A DNA stretch of 53,264 nucleotides from Myxococcales bacterium (GTDB taxonomy: Bacteria > Myxococcota_A > UBA9042 > UBA3505). The position numbers and the translations under genes are program-made. The stretch spans positions 1 to 53,264 of the forward strand of contig PBVT01000084.1 in assembly GCA_002728755.1 (NCBI GenBank), given 5' to 3'. Of the stretch, positions 38,508 to 47,268 are shown piece after piece. Positions within the stretch are counted from its first letter, which is position 1. Each line of letters starts with the position of its first letter. Below the pieces are notes generated by a model. That model did no database searches. It was not told where the DNA came from and saw only the letters and a list, made by a program, of their open reading frames with translations.

Positions 38508-38741
38508 GTGGGCTGTACGACGGAGCACATCTCCGAGCAGGTGTCTCTTAAGCCGAAACAGGCGAGAAAACCGAACGTCTTTACGGACCTGCATCGGCGT
38601 AATCGAAGGGAACCGCTTTTTTCCCTCTATCTCCTGCGGCCCAAAATCATAGACCCGCTCGGCGGGTTCCGCAGCGAGAGCTACCGTGGCTCCTGGGAGC
38701 AGGCAGAATAGTACAAAGAAGACGAGGACGGATCGGATCAT
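38490..38741 (-). CDS. Small secreted protein, unknown
   Basis: 83 residues from ATG 38741, five bases after GGAGG (a longer frame would start at 38753 without a site). Signal peptide MIRSVLVFFVLFCLLPGATV ends at ALA-AEP. The mature ~60 residues begin VYDFGPQEIEGKKRFP and are rich in Arg/Lys and Phe; basic and probably helical at the end. I do not recognise a family. Last gene of the long minus-strand run. Confidence 0.72.
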   Translation of the reverse strand: MIRSVLVFFVLFCLLPGATVALAAEPAERVYDFGPQEIEGKKRFPSITPMQVRKDVRFSRLFRLKRHLLGDVLRRTAHDRALR

Positions 38742-38830
38742 ATAGGCCTCCATACGACGGGGTGTGCAACAAGTTCATCACCCCATAGAAGACGGTCCTG
38801 TTGATCTTTCGATCTAATCCAGGTCGAACT

Positions 38831-39856
38831 TTAGTCCGCTTCGGACCGTCCGTGCGGATCGATGTGGGTACTTCCGGCGCCGTCGACCCAGGCTACTCCA
38901 CAGGCGTCGGTGCTATAGGCGTAGCCCGCCCAACCATCGTCTGTTACCGCGATAACACCCAGGGCCCCCTGGTGCGCGACCACCTCTTGAAAGGTCTGGT
39001 CCAGGGCTTCATGCAGGCTCTTGCCATCCAGAATACGGGTCGCAATTCGGCCCGTTACATTGAGCTCCATGATCTGTTCGCCGAAGCCCGTCGCCGATAT
39101 GGCCACACGGGAACATGCGTAGGTTCCCGCCGGTGTAGGAGTATCACTGACGCGCCCCGGATGTTCGTGGCCGCGCCCTCCGGTCGACGTGCACGCCCAG
39201 AGTTCACCATCTTCACCGACCGCGACCGCACCAACCGTGCCGTAACGCTCCCCCTCAGGAGGTAGATCTTTCATATTCTCTGGAACATCGAGGCCGGCCG
39301 CACGAGCGCGCTCCAGGCCGCCCAGACCGGAATCTCCAATGGCCCCTTCCATATCCGCTTCTTCACCCTTTTCGATAAGAGAACGCCAACGTTCGATAGT
39401 CTGCGGAGTTCGAAGGTCTACGGTGTCGATCCCCATCTCGTGCATGAGCTGCGCCGCGCCTTCCCCGTCGAGGTTCCGATCACCCCGGGTATGGAGGATA
39501 TTGGCCAACTCACTGGGATGCAGGCAGCCACCCACATTATATACAGCCGACAGACGCAGATCCCTACCACTCATCAGAGCGGCGGACACACGCACCATAC
39601 CGTCCCGTTGCAATTTGGATCCCAACCCCGCGTTGAACCGAACATCCGATTCCATAATCATCACAGAGGCCAACACGGCGGCCCGAGGCCCCTCTACTCC
39701 CAGGTTGGCCATACCACCATGGGCAGTATCCAGCAGAACGCGACCGCGGGCGAGCCGATCCGCTTCTGTGGTTGTCTCCAGATAATTACCCGCACCGCCG
39801 TGAATCACGACGGCGGGTGCCGATAATTGCTCTGTATATAGTTCAAATCTACCCAT
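38831..39856 (-). CDS. Isoaspartyl peptidase / plant-type L-asparaginase (Ntn hydrolase)
   Basis: 341 residues from ATG 39856 with GGA at six bases; a GTG five codons upstream is the alternative. It self-cleaves to expose a catalytic Thr: Thr207 in ERYGTVGAVAV. VVIHGGAGNY at the N-terminus, FNAGLGSKLQRDG and the later TSTGGRGHEHPGRVSDTP are family marks. Removes isoaspartyl residues from peptides or hydrolyses asparagine in the cytoplasm. No signal peptide. It lies 19 bases after the TlpA-barrel gene and is likely in the same transcript. Confidence 0.92.
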   Translation of the reverse strand: MGRFELYTEQLSAPAVVIHGGAGNYLETTTEADRLARGRVLLDTAHGGMANLGVEGPRAAVLASVMIMESDVRFNAGLGSKLQRDGMVRVSAALMSGRDLRLSAVYNVGGCLHPSELANILHTRGDRNLDGEGAAQLMHEMGIDTVDLRTPQTIERWRSLIEKGEEADMEGAIGDSGLGGLERARAAGLDVPENMKDLPPEGERYGTVGAVAVGEDGELWACTSTGGRGHEHPGRVSDTPTPAGTYACSRVAISATGFGEQIMELNVTGRIATRILDGKSLHEALDQTFQEVVAHQGALGVIAVTDDGWAGYAYSTDACGVAWVDGAGSTHIDPHGRSEAD

Positions 39857-39875
39857 GGAAATTCCGTTCACACGC

Positions 39876-41888
39876 TCAAAAGCGCGATATCAACTCACCC
39901 CGTACGCCGGCAAAACCCGGGAACACCCGGCAGATACCTGCAATACACTTCAGGCCACCACGTTGGGTCCCGGCCGTTAGACGGAAAAGCCCGTCTTGCC
40001 AGACTTCGGCTGATAGAATTCCGGCGAAGAAATAGTTGGCCACATCTCCGGACTCGTTCTGGGTATCGTAACCAAACTCAAAGGTGAGAGCTCCTACCTT
40101 GGTCCATTCCAGACCGACAAAGGTACTACCTCGAATATAGTCATGCGACTCGAGTGTCCGAAACTCATTCATCGTCACCAGATGTAAAAACATCGTGGGG
40201 GTAAGCTTTTGGAGATAGTCCACATCAAAGTGAACCATTGATTTTATGTCGTGGGTGTCCCCACAATCCAGCGGGTTGGTGCCATCACAGCCGTTCTCGT
40301 CTCGATAACCCGCACTACTCGACAGGTGGGACATTCGCTCCTGGAACCAATATTCAAAGCCCGCATAGACATGCTTTTGATGTAAGGGTTCCGGGGCATC
40401 CGGGTTATTCACCCGGACCATTGTGTTTATATGGAGCACAAGATTCCGATCCAACATCGACTGCTCCAACCGTATCCGTCCGCCCATCACATCGCGATTT
40501 TCCAGCACCTCCTGGTCAATACGCTCGAGGGTGGGGGGTTGGCTATAATTGAAGGGGGAATTCAAAGCGGAGTTCGTACTCCCAAGAAGCTCCCATTTGT
40601 CCAGATAGAGCCCCTCGAACAACACTATCGTGTTGCCAAGGCTGAGATCGAGAACACCATAGCCGGCCAGCCCTTCGGAGTCCTGATCGGCGACTCGACG
40701 CTTCTGCATATCGCCTTCCAGATAGAGAGAGAGCGGTCCCGCCTTGAATTGAACCGAAGCCCCACCTGTCATCCAACGATCATCTTTCTGAGCCAACCCG
40801 GCTAAAGCCTGCTCTTGTGGCAACATCAACAAGCCAAAGGTCTGCACACTTACGCCCGCGACTGGACGAACCTCGTAGGAGCCACCGAAGATCTTGTCGT
40901 GGGTGTCCTCCACCCATTTCTGGGAGATCGCGTCCATATTGGCCGGATTGGTACGCCCACCGAAGAGGTTGATCGTCTGGAGATCCGTAGCGTATGTGAC
41001 AGCGGGGCCGAATAGAGAGACGTCCAACCCCAGCTCATCGACTTTCCGAAGGGAAAAGGCAATACCGCGCCCAAGCTGACGAAAATGGTCCCCGAGCATA
41101 ACCCGCCATGGGCCACGCTGGTGCTGTAGGGTGACCCGCTCAAAGCGCATCGCATCTTCATACTGGTCATTGGGCGGACTATAAAACCGCCAGGCTTCGG
41201 CCCGTAAAGACGTCGTCCAATCCCCAAAAGAGCCCACCACATCGATGCGATCCAGGGCGAGCCCATAGTCATCGTCATCATCCTGGACATTCTTATTGTC
41301 CACATGCCATTCGACGGCCGACCGGTTTGTAGTCTGCACGCTCCCCCCAGCCACCACACGGTTCGTACTGCCCTTCTCTCCTAAGAGCTTTTGAATACGC
41401 GCCTCAATCATCGGGGCGTCACCCGATGTAAAGCCCGTATGCGCATGATCGAGCAGCCCATTCCGGTCGATATATAGGGAGAACGGTGTGCTACTACGCG
41501 GGTTCAAGACCGCAGCCACCGAGCCCTCGGGATCTAATAATATCGGCATCGTCCAGCCTTTGCGGTCCACAAAGGTTCGTATCTGCGAAAACGTCTCCGG
41601 CCCATCAATGGAGAGAGCCAGTATCACCAAGCCCTGGTCCCGGTATTTGTCGTAATAGGTTTGCAGAAGATCCAGCTCCTGCGCGCAAGGCACGCACCAG
41701 GTCGCCCAGAAACTGATGACAACCACCTTACCTTTATAGTCCGACAACTGAACCTGCTTGCCGTCGATCGTAGCGATCGTAAAGGCGGACACAGCTGTCC
41801 GTTCGTTCGCTTCGGCCGTCGCCAACACGGGCGAACTAAAAAATACCAGGACTACTAGACTGACAAAACAGCGCCCGATCCAAGCCAT
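39876..41888 (-). CDS. TlpA-like thioredoxin domain fused to an outer-membrane barrel
   Basis: 670 residues from ATG 41888, after AGGAGG. Signal peptide, then a TlpA/ResA-type thioredoxin domain (~31-170) with redox motif WCVPC (Cys65, Cys68), FWATW and TPFSLYIDRNG (cis-Pro). Residues ~185-670 are alternating amphipathic strands resembling DUF6029-like barrels, including GRGIAFSLRKVDELGLD and many aromatic strand ends. The C-terminus ends in Phe, the usual outer-membrane-barrel terminal residue. A single chain thus links a periplasmic redox domain to an outer-membrane barrel. It follows two thioredoxin-fold lipoprotein genes. Electron source and target are unknown. Confidence 0.85.
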   Translation of the reverse strand: MAWIGRCFVSLVVLVFFSSPVLATAEANERTAVSAFTIATIDGKQVQLSDYKGKVVVISFWATWCVPCAQELDLLQTYYDKYRDQGLVILALSIDGPETFSQIRTFVDRKGWTMPILLDPEGSVAAVLNPRSSTPFSLYIDRNGLLDHAHTGFTSGDAPMIEARIQKLLGEKGSTNRVVAGGSVQTTNRSAVEWHVDNKNVQDDDDDYGLALDRIDVVGSFGDWTTSLRAEAWRFYSPPNDQYEDAMRFERVTLQHQRGPWRVMLGDHFRQLGRGIAFSLRKVDELGLDVSLFGPAVTYATDLQTINLFGGRTNPANMDAISQKWVEDTHDKIFGGSYEVRPVAGVSVQTFGLLMLPQEQALAGLAQKDDRWMTGGASVQFKAGPLSLYLEGDMQKRRVADQDSEGLAGYGVLDLSLGNTIVLFEGLYLDKWELLGSTNSALNSPFNYSQPPTLERIDQEVLENRDVMGGRIRLEQSMLDRNLVLHINTMVRVNNPDAPEPLHQKHVYAGFEYWFQERMSHLSSSAGYRDENGCDGTNPLDCGDTHDIKSMVHFDVDYLQKLTPTMFLHLVTMNEFRTLESHDYIRGSTFVGLEWTKVGALTFEFGYDTQNESGDVANYFFAGILSAEVWQDGLFRLTAGTQRGGLKCIAGICRVFPGFAGVRGELISRF

Positions 41889-41921
41889 CGGATCCTCCTA
41901 GACCACAGTTCCTATAGGAAA

Positions 41922-42614
41922 CTATAGTTTCAGATTGATGATCGCGTCTACCAGAGTGGGATTCCAACCGGTGGTGATCTTGATGATCTCCATGGTCTCA
42001 AGGTCCACAAACATATTCATCGGAGTCAACGACGTGTCGTAATAGGCTGACAGTTCAAAGTCCGTATCGGCCACAACCCGGAAGTCCAATCCATAGGCCT
42101 CTTTCCATTGCTTCGCATGGGAAGGACCGGCGGGTTGGTATTGAATATCCTCGAAAATGGAGACGATAACCACCAGGCCCTGGTCTTTATGTGCAAGATG
42201 CAAGGCCTGCAGCTCTGGCTGCTCTTCGATACAGGCCGTGCACCAACCCGCGGTTGTACTCAGCAGTAGGAGTTTCGCGTCGGGATCGTTATAGAGCTCA
42301 CCAAAGGAAAACTCACCGCCATCGGATAAGACAAAGCTGAGATCCGCGATTGTATCGCCCTCTTCTACCCCATACGGCCCTGCAGCGTACAAACCGCCAC
42401 CGAGAGAGGCATCGATGTTGTCGACGGCGTCTGCATTATCGAATTCATTCCCGGGGGCATCCGCGGATCCGTCCACATCGCCCTGGGGCGGAAGACCTGC
42501 ATCCGGTGTATTGGACGTATCCGGTTCGGCCGCCGTGTCGCCCGGCGCTTCCGCACAGGACGAACCTACCCATAGGCAAGCCGCCAGAAATCCATACCAG
42601 AACAAACGCTTCAT
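41922..42614 (-). CDS. Thioredoxin-fold (TlpA/redoxin) lipoprotein
   Basis: 230 residues from ATG 42614, seven bases after GGAG. Lipobox VGSSC, Cys20, followed by an Asp-rich linker to residue ~75. TlpA-like domain with TTAGWCTACIEEQPELQALH (Cys125 and Cys128 as a CxxC pair) and a cis-Pro region TPMNMFVD. The acidic CTAC dipeptide differs from the CVPC of the next gene. 33 bases separate it from the barrel-fusion gene; the two may act together. Confidence 0.87.
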   Translation of the reverse strand: MKRLFWYGFLAACLWVGSSCAEAPGDTAAEPDTSNTPDAGLPPQGDVDGSADAPGNEFDNADAVDNIDASLGGGLYAAGPYGVEEGDTIADLSFVLSDGGEFSFGELYNDPDAKLLLLSTTAGWCTACIEEQPELQALHLAHKDQGLVVIVSIFEDIQYQPAGPSHAKQWKEAYGLDFRVVADTDFELSAYYDTSLTPMNMFVDLETMEIIKITTGWNPTLVDAIINLKL

Positions 42615-42638
42615 GCGGACACTCCAAGTAGCCTGAGA

Positions 42639-43787
42639 CTATTCATCCAATGGCCAGGTTACGGTCATTGAATAGGTCGTAGAGAAGATGCCGTAACCAG
42701 TCACCATTATTGTAGCGTTATTCTCGAACTCGATCACTTTTCCGGTCTCGGTATCAACACTCTTGATGGGCTTTCCATCGTCTCCACGCATGGGGGTATT
42801 ATGGATGACATCCCAGACGAAGATCTCAAGCTCGCCCACCGTCGTGTCGTAGTCGAGGTTGATCCGCCAGGCACCACCCATCTGTATTTTGTAGAAGTCC
42901 GGTTCGGCGGTACAGATACCACCTTCGATCGCCGGACCCGGCCAGATGTAGTGCTGATCACCAAGGACATCGGGTGAATCGTTAGGCTCGTAGCTCTCTT
43001 CGTCACTCTCGTCACAATTGGGAGTGAACTGGTTTGGATCCGACCAATCTTTTTCCGGCGTGTTCACAATAATATCAAAGGGGAGCATATAGGGAGAGCT
43101 CTCCTGGGTTGCGATAATTTTCATATCGCGTTTGCGTACAACGAATCCCTCCGGGATGGTTTGGAACATATCGGATTCCATCAACGCGGCAGGAGTGGGT
43201 TTCATATTCGAAGAACCCACGCGAATCCCAATGCCCGGCCCCAGAATGTCGTCACAATACATATTGGCCCATTCGTCCGACGCTGGCTGTAGGTTTTGAG
43301 TTTCCTTCTCCACAAAAACGAGTAACGCACCGGCCTTGTCCAGGTCCTCTTTCATACCGGCCACATAGGCCATATAGTTCGGGCAGTTGGGGCACCAGCC
43401 GGAACCTACGATAAAGACGGCGGTTCGATAGTCTTCGTAGGCCTCACCACACATGAACTCTTCCAGATCAAAGTTCATCTGTCCCTGTGGGCCATAAGCT
43501 GTAGGCCAATACCCATACGGCATGGGCTGCAGGAAGGTCCACGTACTCGGAGTATTGGTAGGATAGGTGCAGGGACCTTCGGGTTCGGCAATCTCCTCCA
43601 CCGCGTCCGCCTCAGGATCGGAGACATCTTCTGCGGGATCTTCTACATCCGTATTCGACGTTACATCAACAGCGGCCCCGTTATCTTCCTCTTCCTCGGC
43701 CGGTCCCGTACTGCTGCATCCGATCGCGAATACACCAAGAACAAATAACCAGCATAGCCGCTGCAACAAACCCATCTGCTTAACCAT
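42639..43787 (-). CDS. Redoxin-fold lipoprotein with C-terminal PPC-like domain
   Basis: 382 residues from ATG 43787 with GGAGGAG upstream. Lipobox AIGC, Cys24; an acidic linker (~30-70). The redoxin domain has VFIVGSGWCPNCPNYMAYV with CPNC (Cys132, Cys135). Residues ~255-380 read EESYEPNDSPDVLG and then beta strands, resembling a bacterial pre-peptidase C-terminal (PPC) domain. 24 bases before the TlpA lipoprotein gene; third step of the operon. Likely anchored in the outer membrane, facing the periplasm. Confidence 0.83.
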   Translation of the reverse strand: MVKQMGLLQRLCWLFVLGVFAIGCSSTGPAEEEEDNGAAVDVTSNTDVEDPAEDVSDPEADAVEEIAEPEGPCTYPTNTPSTWTFLQPMPYGYWPTAYGPQGQMNFDLEEFMCGEAYEDYRTAVFIVGSGWCPNCPNYMAYVAGMKEDLDKAGALLVFVEKETQNLQPASDEWANMYCDDILGPGIGIRVGSSNMKPTPAALMESDMFQTIPEGFVVRKRDMKIIATQESSPYMLPFDIIVNTPEKDWSDPNQFTPNCDESDEESYEPNDSPDVLGDQHYIWPGPAIEGGICTAEPDFYKIQMGGAWRINLDYDTTVGELEIFVWDVIHNTPMRGDDGKPIKSVDTETGKVIEFENNATIMVTGYGIFSTTYSMTVTWPLDE

Positions 43788-43889
43788 TCACTCCTCCCCA
43801 AATCTCGCACGGTGATCCAAGTCACGCACGGCCCGATGCCATGTACACGTTTGGAAGGGTAAGTGGATTGGCCTGAAATTACAACTTCG

Positions 43890-43905
43890 CACTCCTTAAG
43901 GAGTG
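43890..43905 (-). terminator. 16-bp palindromic hairpin at the end of the first lipoprotein gene
   Basis: CACTCCTTAAGGAGTG is a perfect palindrome whose centre holds the TAA stop of the lipoprotein gene ending at 43896. No T-run follows on the minus strand, so it may attenuate or protect the transcript rather than end it. It lies in the 108-bp gap before the next operon gene. Confidence 0.4.
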
Positions 43906-44918
43906 GGGATATCCAAACCCAGCCACACCATACACGGTAAACCGTTATCACCGGTGGCTTCGATAAACGCCCCGGTCTCCTCTACGGTGCCGACCCCATA
44001 GTGGGCCCATTCCACCTCGCCAACCTTATCACCATTGAGAAGGCCACAACTCAACCCGCCCATAACATACAGGTCGACCTGGTCTCCCGCCTCGAGGCCG
44101 TAGTCATTCGGCAAGCGTGTGTTGAAGGTCGTGTGGAACACATCGGCCTCTGGCTGGAATACATAGATGCCCTCAAACTCCACCGGGGCGGATTTTGGAG
44201 CACAGACCTTCGCATCGGCTGGTAGTCGACGACTCGTCAACTCTTCATAGGGGGCTCCTCCAGAGAAGAACTTGGACGGAATCATATCGATCTCGACTCC
44301 ATCGTATAGCACCACCGTACGCTCGACCTCGGCATCACCTTCTTCGGGAATCTCCGTCGGGTCGTAGGTGTCGTACAGCATAAAGGGGTCTTCCCAGTGC
44401 ACGATGACATTCGGGTCTGTCAGATCCATGTCACAATATTCGGTGATCACAGCGCGGGCCGGCTTCAAGATACGCATGGTTACACTAGCCAAGCAGCGGA
44501 GCTCATCCGGCATCAGGAACGCAAAGCTGCCGTCCTGTTTGGTTTTTTTGGGGGCCATACACACATACTGCCCATCATCAAAACTAACGAGGCATGCCTG
44601 AACAAAGGCCTCATCGATGGGCTCATTATCTTCTCCCACCACAGAACCCGAGGTTCCGATGATATAGGCTCCCTCGCAATTCGGGTCTGGGGTCAAATCA
44701 ACACCAGCAAAGGGATCGTCGTTCACATCCGCCGCCGCATCCGGAATCGTATTCGTTCCCGAGTCCGTACCTGCATCCAAAACTACATCTGGCTCAGTGT
44801 TCCCCTCATCTACTGCCACATCACCCGCATCTGAGGTCGCGTCCTGGCCTCCACCGGGGGTTCCACTGGTACAGGCGCCAACAAGTATAAGGCTCAGCAT
44901 CCAGATCAGCTTTTTCAT
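43896..44918 (-). CDS. Lipoprotein of the redox operon, unknown
   Basis: 340 residues from ATG 44918, five bases after GAGGA. Lipobox LVGAC, Cys16; Asp/Thr linker to ~65. A carboxypeptidase-regulatory-like sandwich follows (SGSVVGEDNEPIDEAFVQAC and KTKQDGSFAFL), then a second beta-rich half with several cysteines (LSCGLLNGDKVGEVEWAHYG). 34 bases after the livM stop, so it may be read from the Liv operon. The function is unknown; its position suggests it is a partner of the thioredoxin-fold lipoproteins. Confidence 0.78.
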   Translation of the reverse strand: MKKLIWMLSLILVGACTSGTPGGGQDATSDAGDVAVDEGNTEPDVVLDAGTDSGTNTIPDAAADVNDDPFAGVDLTPDPNCEGAYIIGTSGSVVGEDNEPIDEAFVQACLVSFDDGQYVCMAPKKTKQDGSFAFLMPDELRCLASVTMRILKPARAVITEYCDMDLTDPNVIVHWEDPFMLYDTYDPTEIPEEGDAEVERTVVLYDGVEIDMIPSKFFSGGAPYEELTSRRLPADAKVCAPKSAPVEFEGIYVFQPEADVFHTTFNTRLPNDYGLEAGDQVDLYVMGGLSCGLLNGDKVGEVEWAHYGVGTVEETGAFIEATGDNGLPCMVWLGLDIPTP

Positions 44919-44952
44919 CGTCATCCTCAGAAATTGTGTTTACCCAGTCCGC

Positions 44953-46044
44953 TCAACCATACCGGAACGGCCAGGCAAGAAAGTATCGTTTGATACGTAA
45001 CCAGAACCCAAAAAGCCCCAGAGGCTCAAAGATTAGGAATATACATACCACGACTGCAAATAAAACCGTCGAGAAAAGTGTATCCGTTCGTTCGGAAAAA
45101 TACGGTACATAGGGCTGTAATTGTTCGGCTACGGGGTGAAGCACCACGAACATGATCGCCCCCCACACTCCGCCAAATATTGTTCCGATCCCCCCCAATA
45201 CAATCATAGCGATATAATTCACGCTCATGGGGAGGCCGAAACCATCCGGCATCAGATAGCTCAACTGTAACGCCAACATCCCTCCACAGACTCCTGCGAA
45301 GAAACTGGAGATCCCAAAGGCCAGCACCTTGGTGCGCGCCGGGTGTATGCCCAGGACCGAGGCGGCCAGATCATGATCTCGAACCGCCATCATGGCGCGA
45401 CCTGTATTCGAGCGAGCGATATGGACTCCACAAAGGACCACGGCCACAGCCAACAAAAGGAATACAAAGAACATCAGCTGCTGTGAATCCAGGGAAACCA
45501 CACCAAGGTCCAACGGCTCCTTGGCATAGTCCGAAAGCTTCGGCGCGTCTCCACCAAACCAGAGGTATGCGGGTACCTTCATACCCTTAGCTCCCCCAGT
45601 CCACGCCACCTGGTGGTAGAGCATATGCTTCACGATGAAGACCAGTCCGACGGTAATCAAGGCCAGATACAATCCCCGAAGGCGTAAAGCGAAGGGCCCA
45701 ATCATCATACCCACAGCCGCTGCAGCCAACCCTGCCAGAGGCAACGCCAACCAGAAGGGAAAATGGTGATGCTCTCCAAGCATGGCGGTGGTGTAGGCCC
45801 CGATCCCAATAAAGGCTGCGTGGCCCATACTGATCTGACCAGCAAAGCCGGTCAGGATCATAAGAGAGACGGATCCCACAATGGCGATCTGTGCCTGTAG
45901 CCCAACCACCAGCCATTTGTTTCCTGCCATAAAGGGGAAGCCCAGGCAGAGAAGCACCAGAAGCACCAAGCCGGCCTTCGCCCACCGATCGGCGAATAAC
46001 TCAAGGTCCTGCGCATGGCGCGTTGTGAGTGCACGGGTGGGCAT
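44953..46044 (-). CDS. livM: Branched-chain-type ABC transporter permease LivM
   Basis: 363 residues from ATG 46044, which overlaps the livH stop by one base (TGATG). Open frame extends upstream but only this start fits the family. About nine membrane spans; family marks TGFAGQISMGHAAFIGIGAYT, LRLRGLYLALITVG, GRAMMAVRDHDLAASVLGI (the EAA-like loop that contacts the ATPase) and LGGIGTIFGGVWGA. Pairs with LivH to form the membrane channel of an ABC importer. Confidence 0.93.
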   Translation of the reverse strand: MPTRALTTRHAQDLELFADRWAKAGLVLLVLLCLGFPFMAGNKWLVVGLQAQIAIVGSVSLMILTGFAGQISMGHAAFIGIGAYTTAMLGEHHHFPFWLALPLAGLAAAAVGMMIGPFALRLRGLYLALITVGLVFIVKHMLYHQVAWTGGAKGMKVPAYLWFGGDAPKLSDYAKEPLDLGVVSLDSQQLMFFVFLLLAVAVVLCGVHIARSNTGRAMMAVRDHDLAASVLGIHPARTKVLAFGISSFFAGVCGGMLALQLSYLMPDGFGLPMSVNYIAMIVLGGIGTIFGGVWGAIMFVVLHPVAEQLQPYVPYFSERTDTLFSTVLFAVVVCIFLIFEPLGLFGFWLRIKRYFLAWPFRYG

Positions 46045-47264
46045 CAGACACGCTCCACATCTTTCGAGCCGAACAGACCATACGGGCGAACGACCAATAC
46101 AAGGATCATCATCAGGTAGGGAAAGACCTCGTGAAAATCCTTTCCGAAGTGTCCCATGGCGGGTTCGATATAGACCTGGCATAGAACCACCAGCAGGCCG
46201 AGTAGAAAGCCGCCGATCACCGCACCAACCGCCGAGTCGAGTCCACCAACGACAACCGCAGGAAAGGCAGCCAGAGCCGTATAGGCCAGATTCAATTCAA
46301 CCTGCCGCGGATAGAGCCCGAGAAGAGCGCCTCCCAGGGCAGCAAATGCACCCGCGATAAACCAGCTCCACGCAAAGACCCGCCCCACAGGAATACCCAT
46401 CGCCAGGGACGTCTCCTGGTCGCTCGCTGTAGCCCGCATCGCGATTCCGAGTCGGGTAAAGCGTATCACCAGAAAGAACAGGCCCAGGGCAAGAACTGCT
46501 ATCAATATAGATACGACCGAATTGACCGGTACCTCCAACGCGGGACGAACCACCCGCATACCCGATTCCCCTTCGACCGAGACCTTATGCTTGATGCGAG
46601 CGTAGACTTTGGGATTCAGACACACCTGCGGTAGACAGGTCGGATCGTCCGGATAGCCCGCAGCCATTGGGTTCGCACAATCGTCCGGGCCATTACAGAG
46701 CAACAGTTCGTCGATGGAATGGAACGGCGTCTCTCCTGCAAAACTTCGAACGTCTTTTCGTTCCGATAGACGCGCCAAGGACTTGGTATCGAGACTCAGC
46801 AACTCACCGAGGCTCTCCAGGCTCGCCTCGTTGATGTTGATAGTCCCACTCCCCTCGGTGACGGCCGCACGTATTGTGACCATCCCGGCCTTATTCCATG
46901 GAGTCGGCGTCGACCCCTTCATTTCTGGCCCCCAGCCGACCATCATCCCCGCATGCAGTATCATCGCGACGAAAATCGTAACGATAATCGTAACGAAGAC
47001 CGGTCGACCCACCAATGGGCGAAGAAAGACCCGCTCGATCAATACGCCCAGAAGGCCTGTGATAACCATCGTTAAAACAAGCGCCAGTCCCCAGGGCACA
47101 CCCGCCTGGAACAAGGCGATCATCAAAAACGCACCAAAGGCCAGTAGCTCACCCTGCGCAAAGTTGAACACCTGCGAAGCCCGATAGATGACCACAAAAC
47201 CCAGGGCTACTAGAGCGTAGACAGCACCGAGTGCCAGGCCATTTACAATATGAAGTGATAGCAT
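46044..47264 (-). CDS. livH: ABC permease LivH with inserted helix-hairpin-helix-like domain
   Basis: 406 residues from ATG 47264 with TATGGAGTG upstream; normal LivH is ~300. The N-terminal spans (HIVNGLALGAVYALVALGF, ASQVFNFAQGELLAFGA) and the C-terminal half (LGIAMRATASDQETSLAMGI, VVVGGLDSAVGAVIGGFL) are standard. Between them, in the loop expected on the periplasmic side, ~100 extra residues (136-235; 46560-46859) contain TININEASLESLGELLSL and PFHSIDELL, plus VYARIKHKVSV, the pattern of ComEA/GspK helix-hairpin-helix domains. Four cysteines in the insert could form disulfides. The rest should still pump with LivF/LivG. Confidence 0.85.
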   Translation of the reverse strand: MLSLHIVNGLALGAVYALVALGFVVIYRASQVFNFAQGELLAFGAFLMIALFQAGVPWGLALVLTMVITGLLGVLIERVFLRPLVGRPVFVTIIVTIFVAMILHAGMMVGWGPEMKGSTPTPWNKAGMVTIRAAVTEGSGTININEASLESLGELLSLDTKSLARLSERKDVRSFAGETPFHSIDELLLCNGPDDCANPMAAGYPDDPTCLPQVCLNPKVYARIKHKVSVEGESGMRVVRPALEVPVNSVVSILIAVLALGLFFLVIRFTRLGIAMRATASDQETSLAMGIPVGRVFAWSWFIAGAFAALGGALLGLYPRQVELNLAYTALAAFPAVVVGGLDSAVGAVIGGFLLGLLVVLCQVYIEPAMGHFGKDFHEVFPYLMMILVLVVRPYGLFGSKDVERV

Positions 47265-47268
47265 CGCT

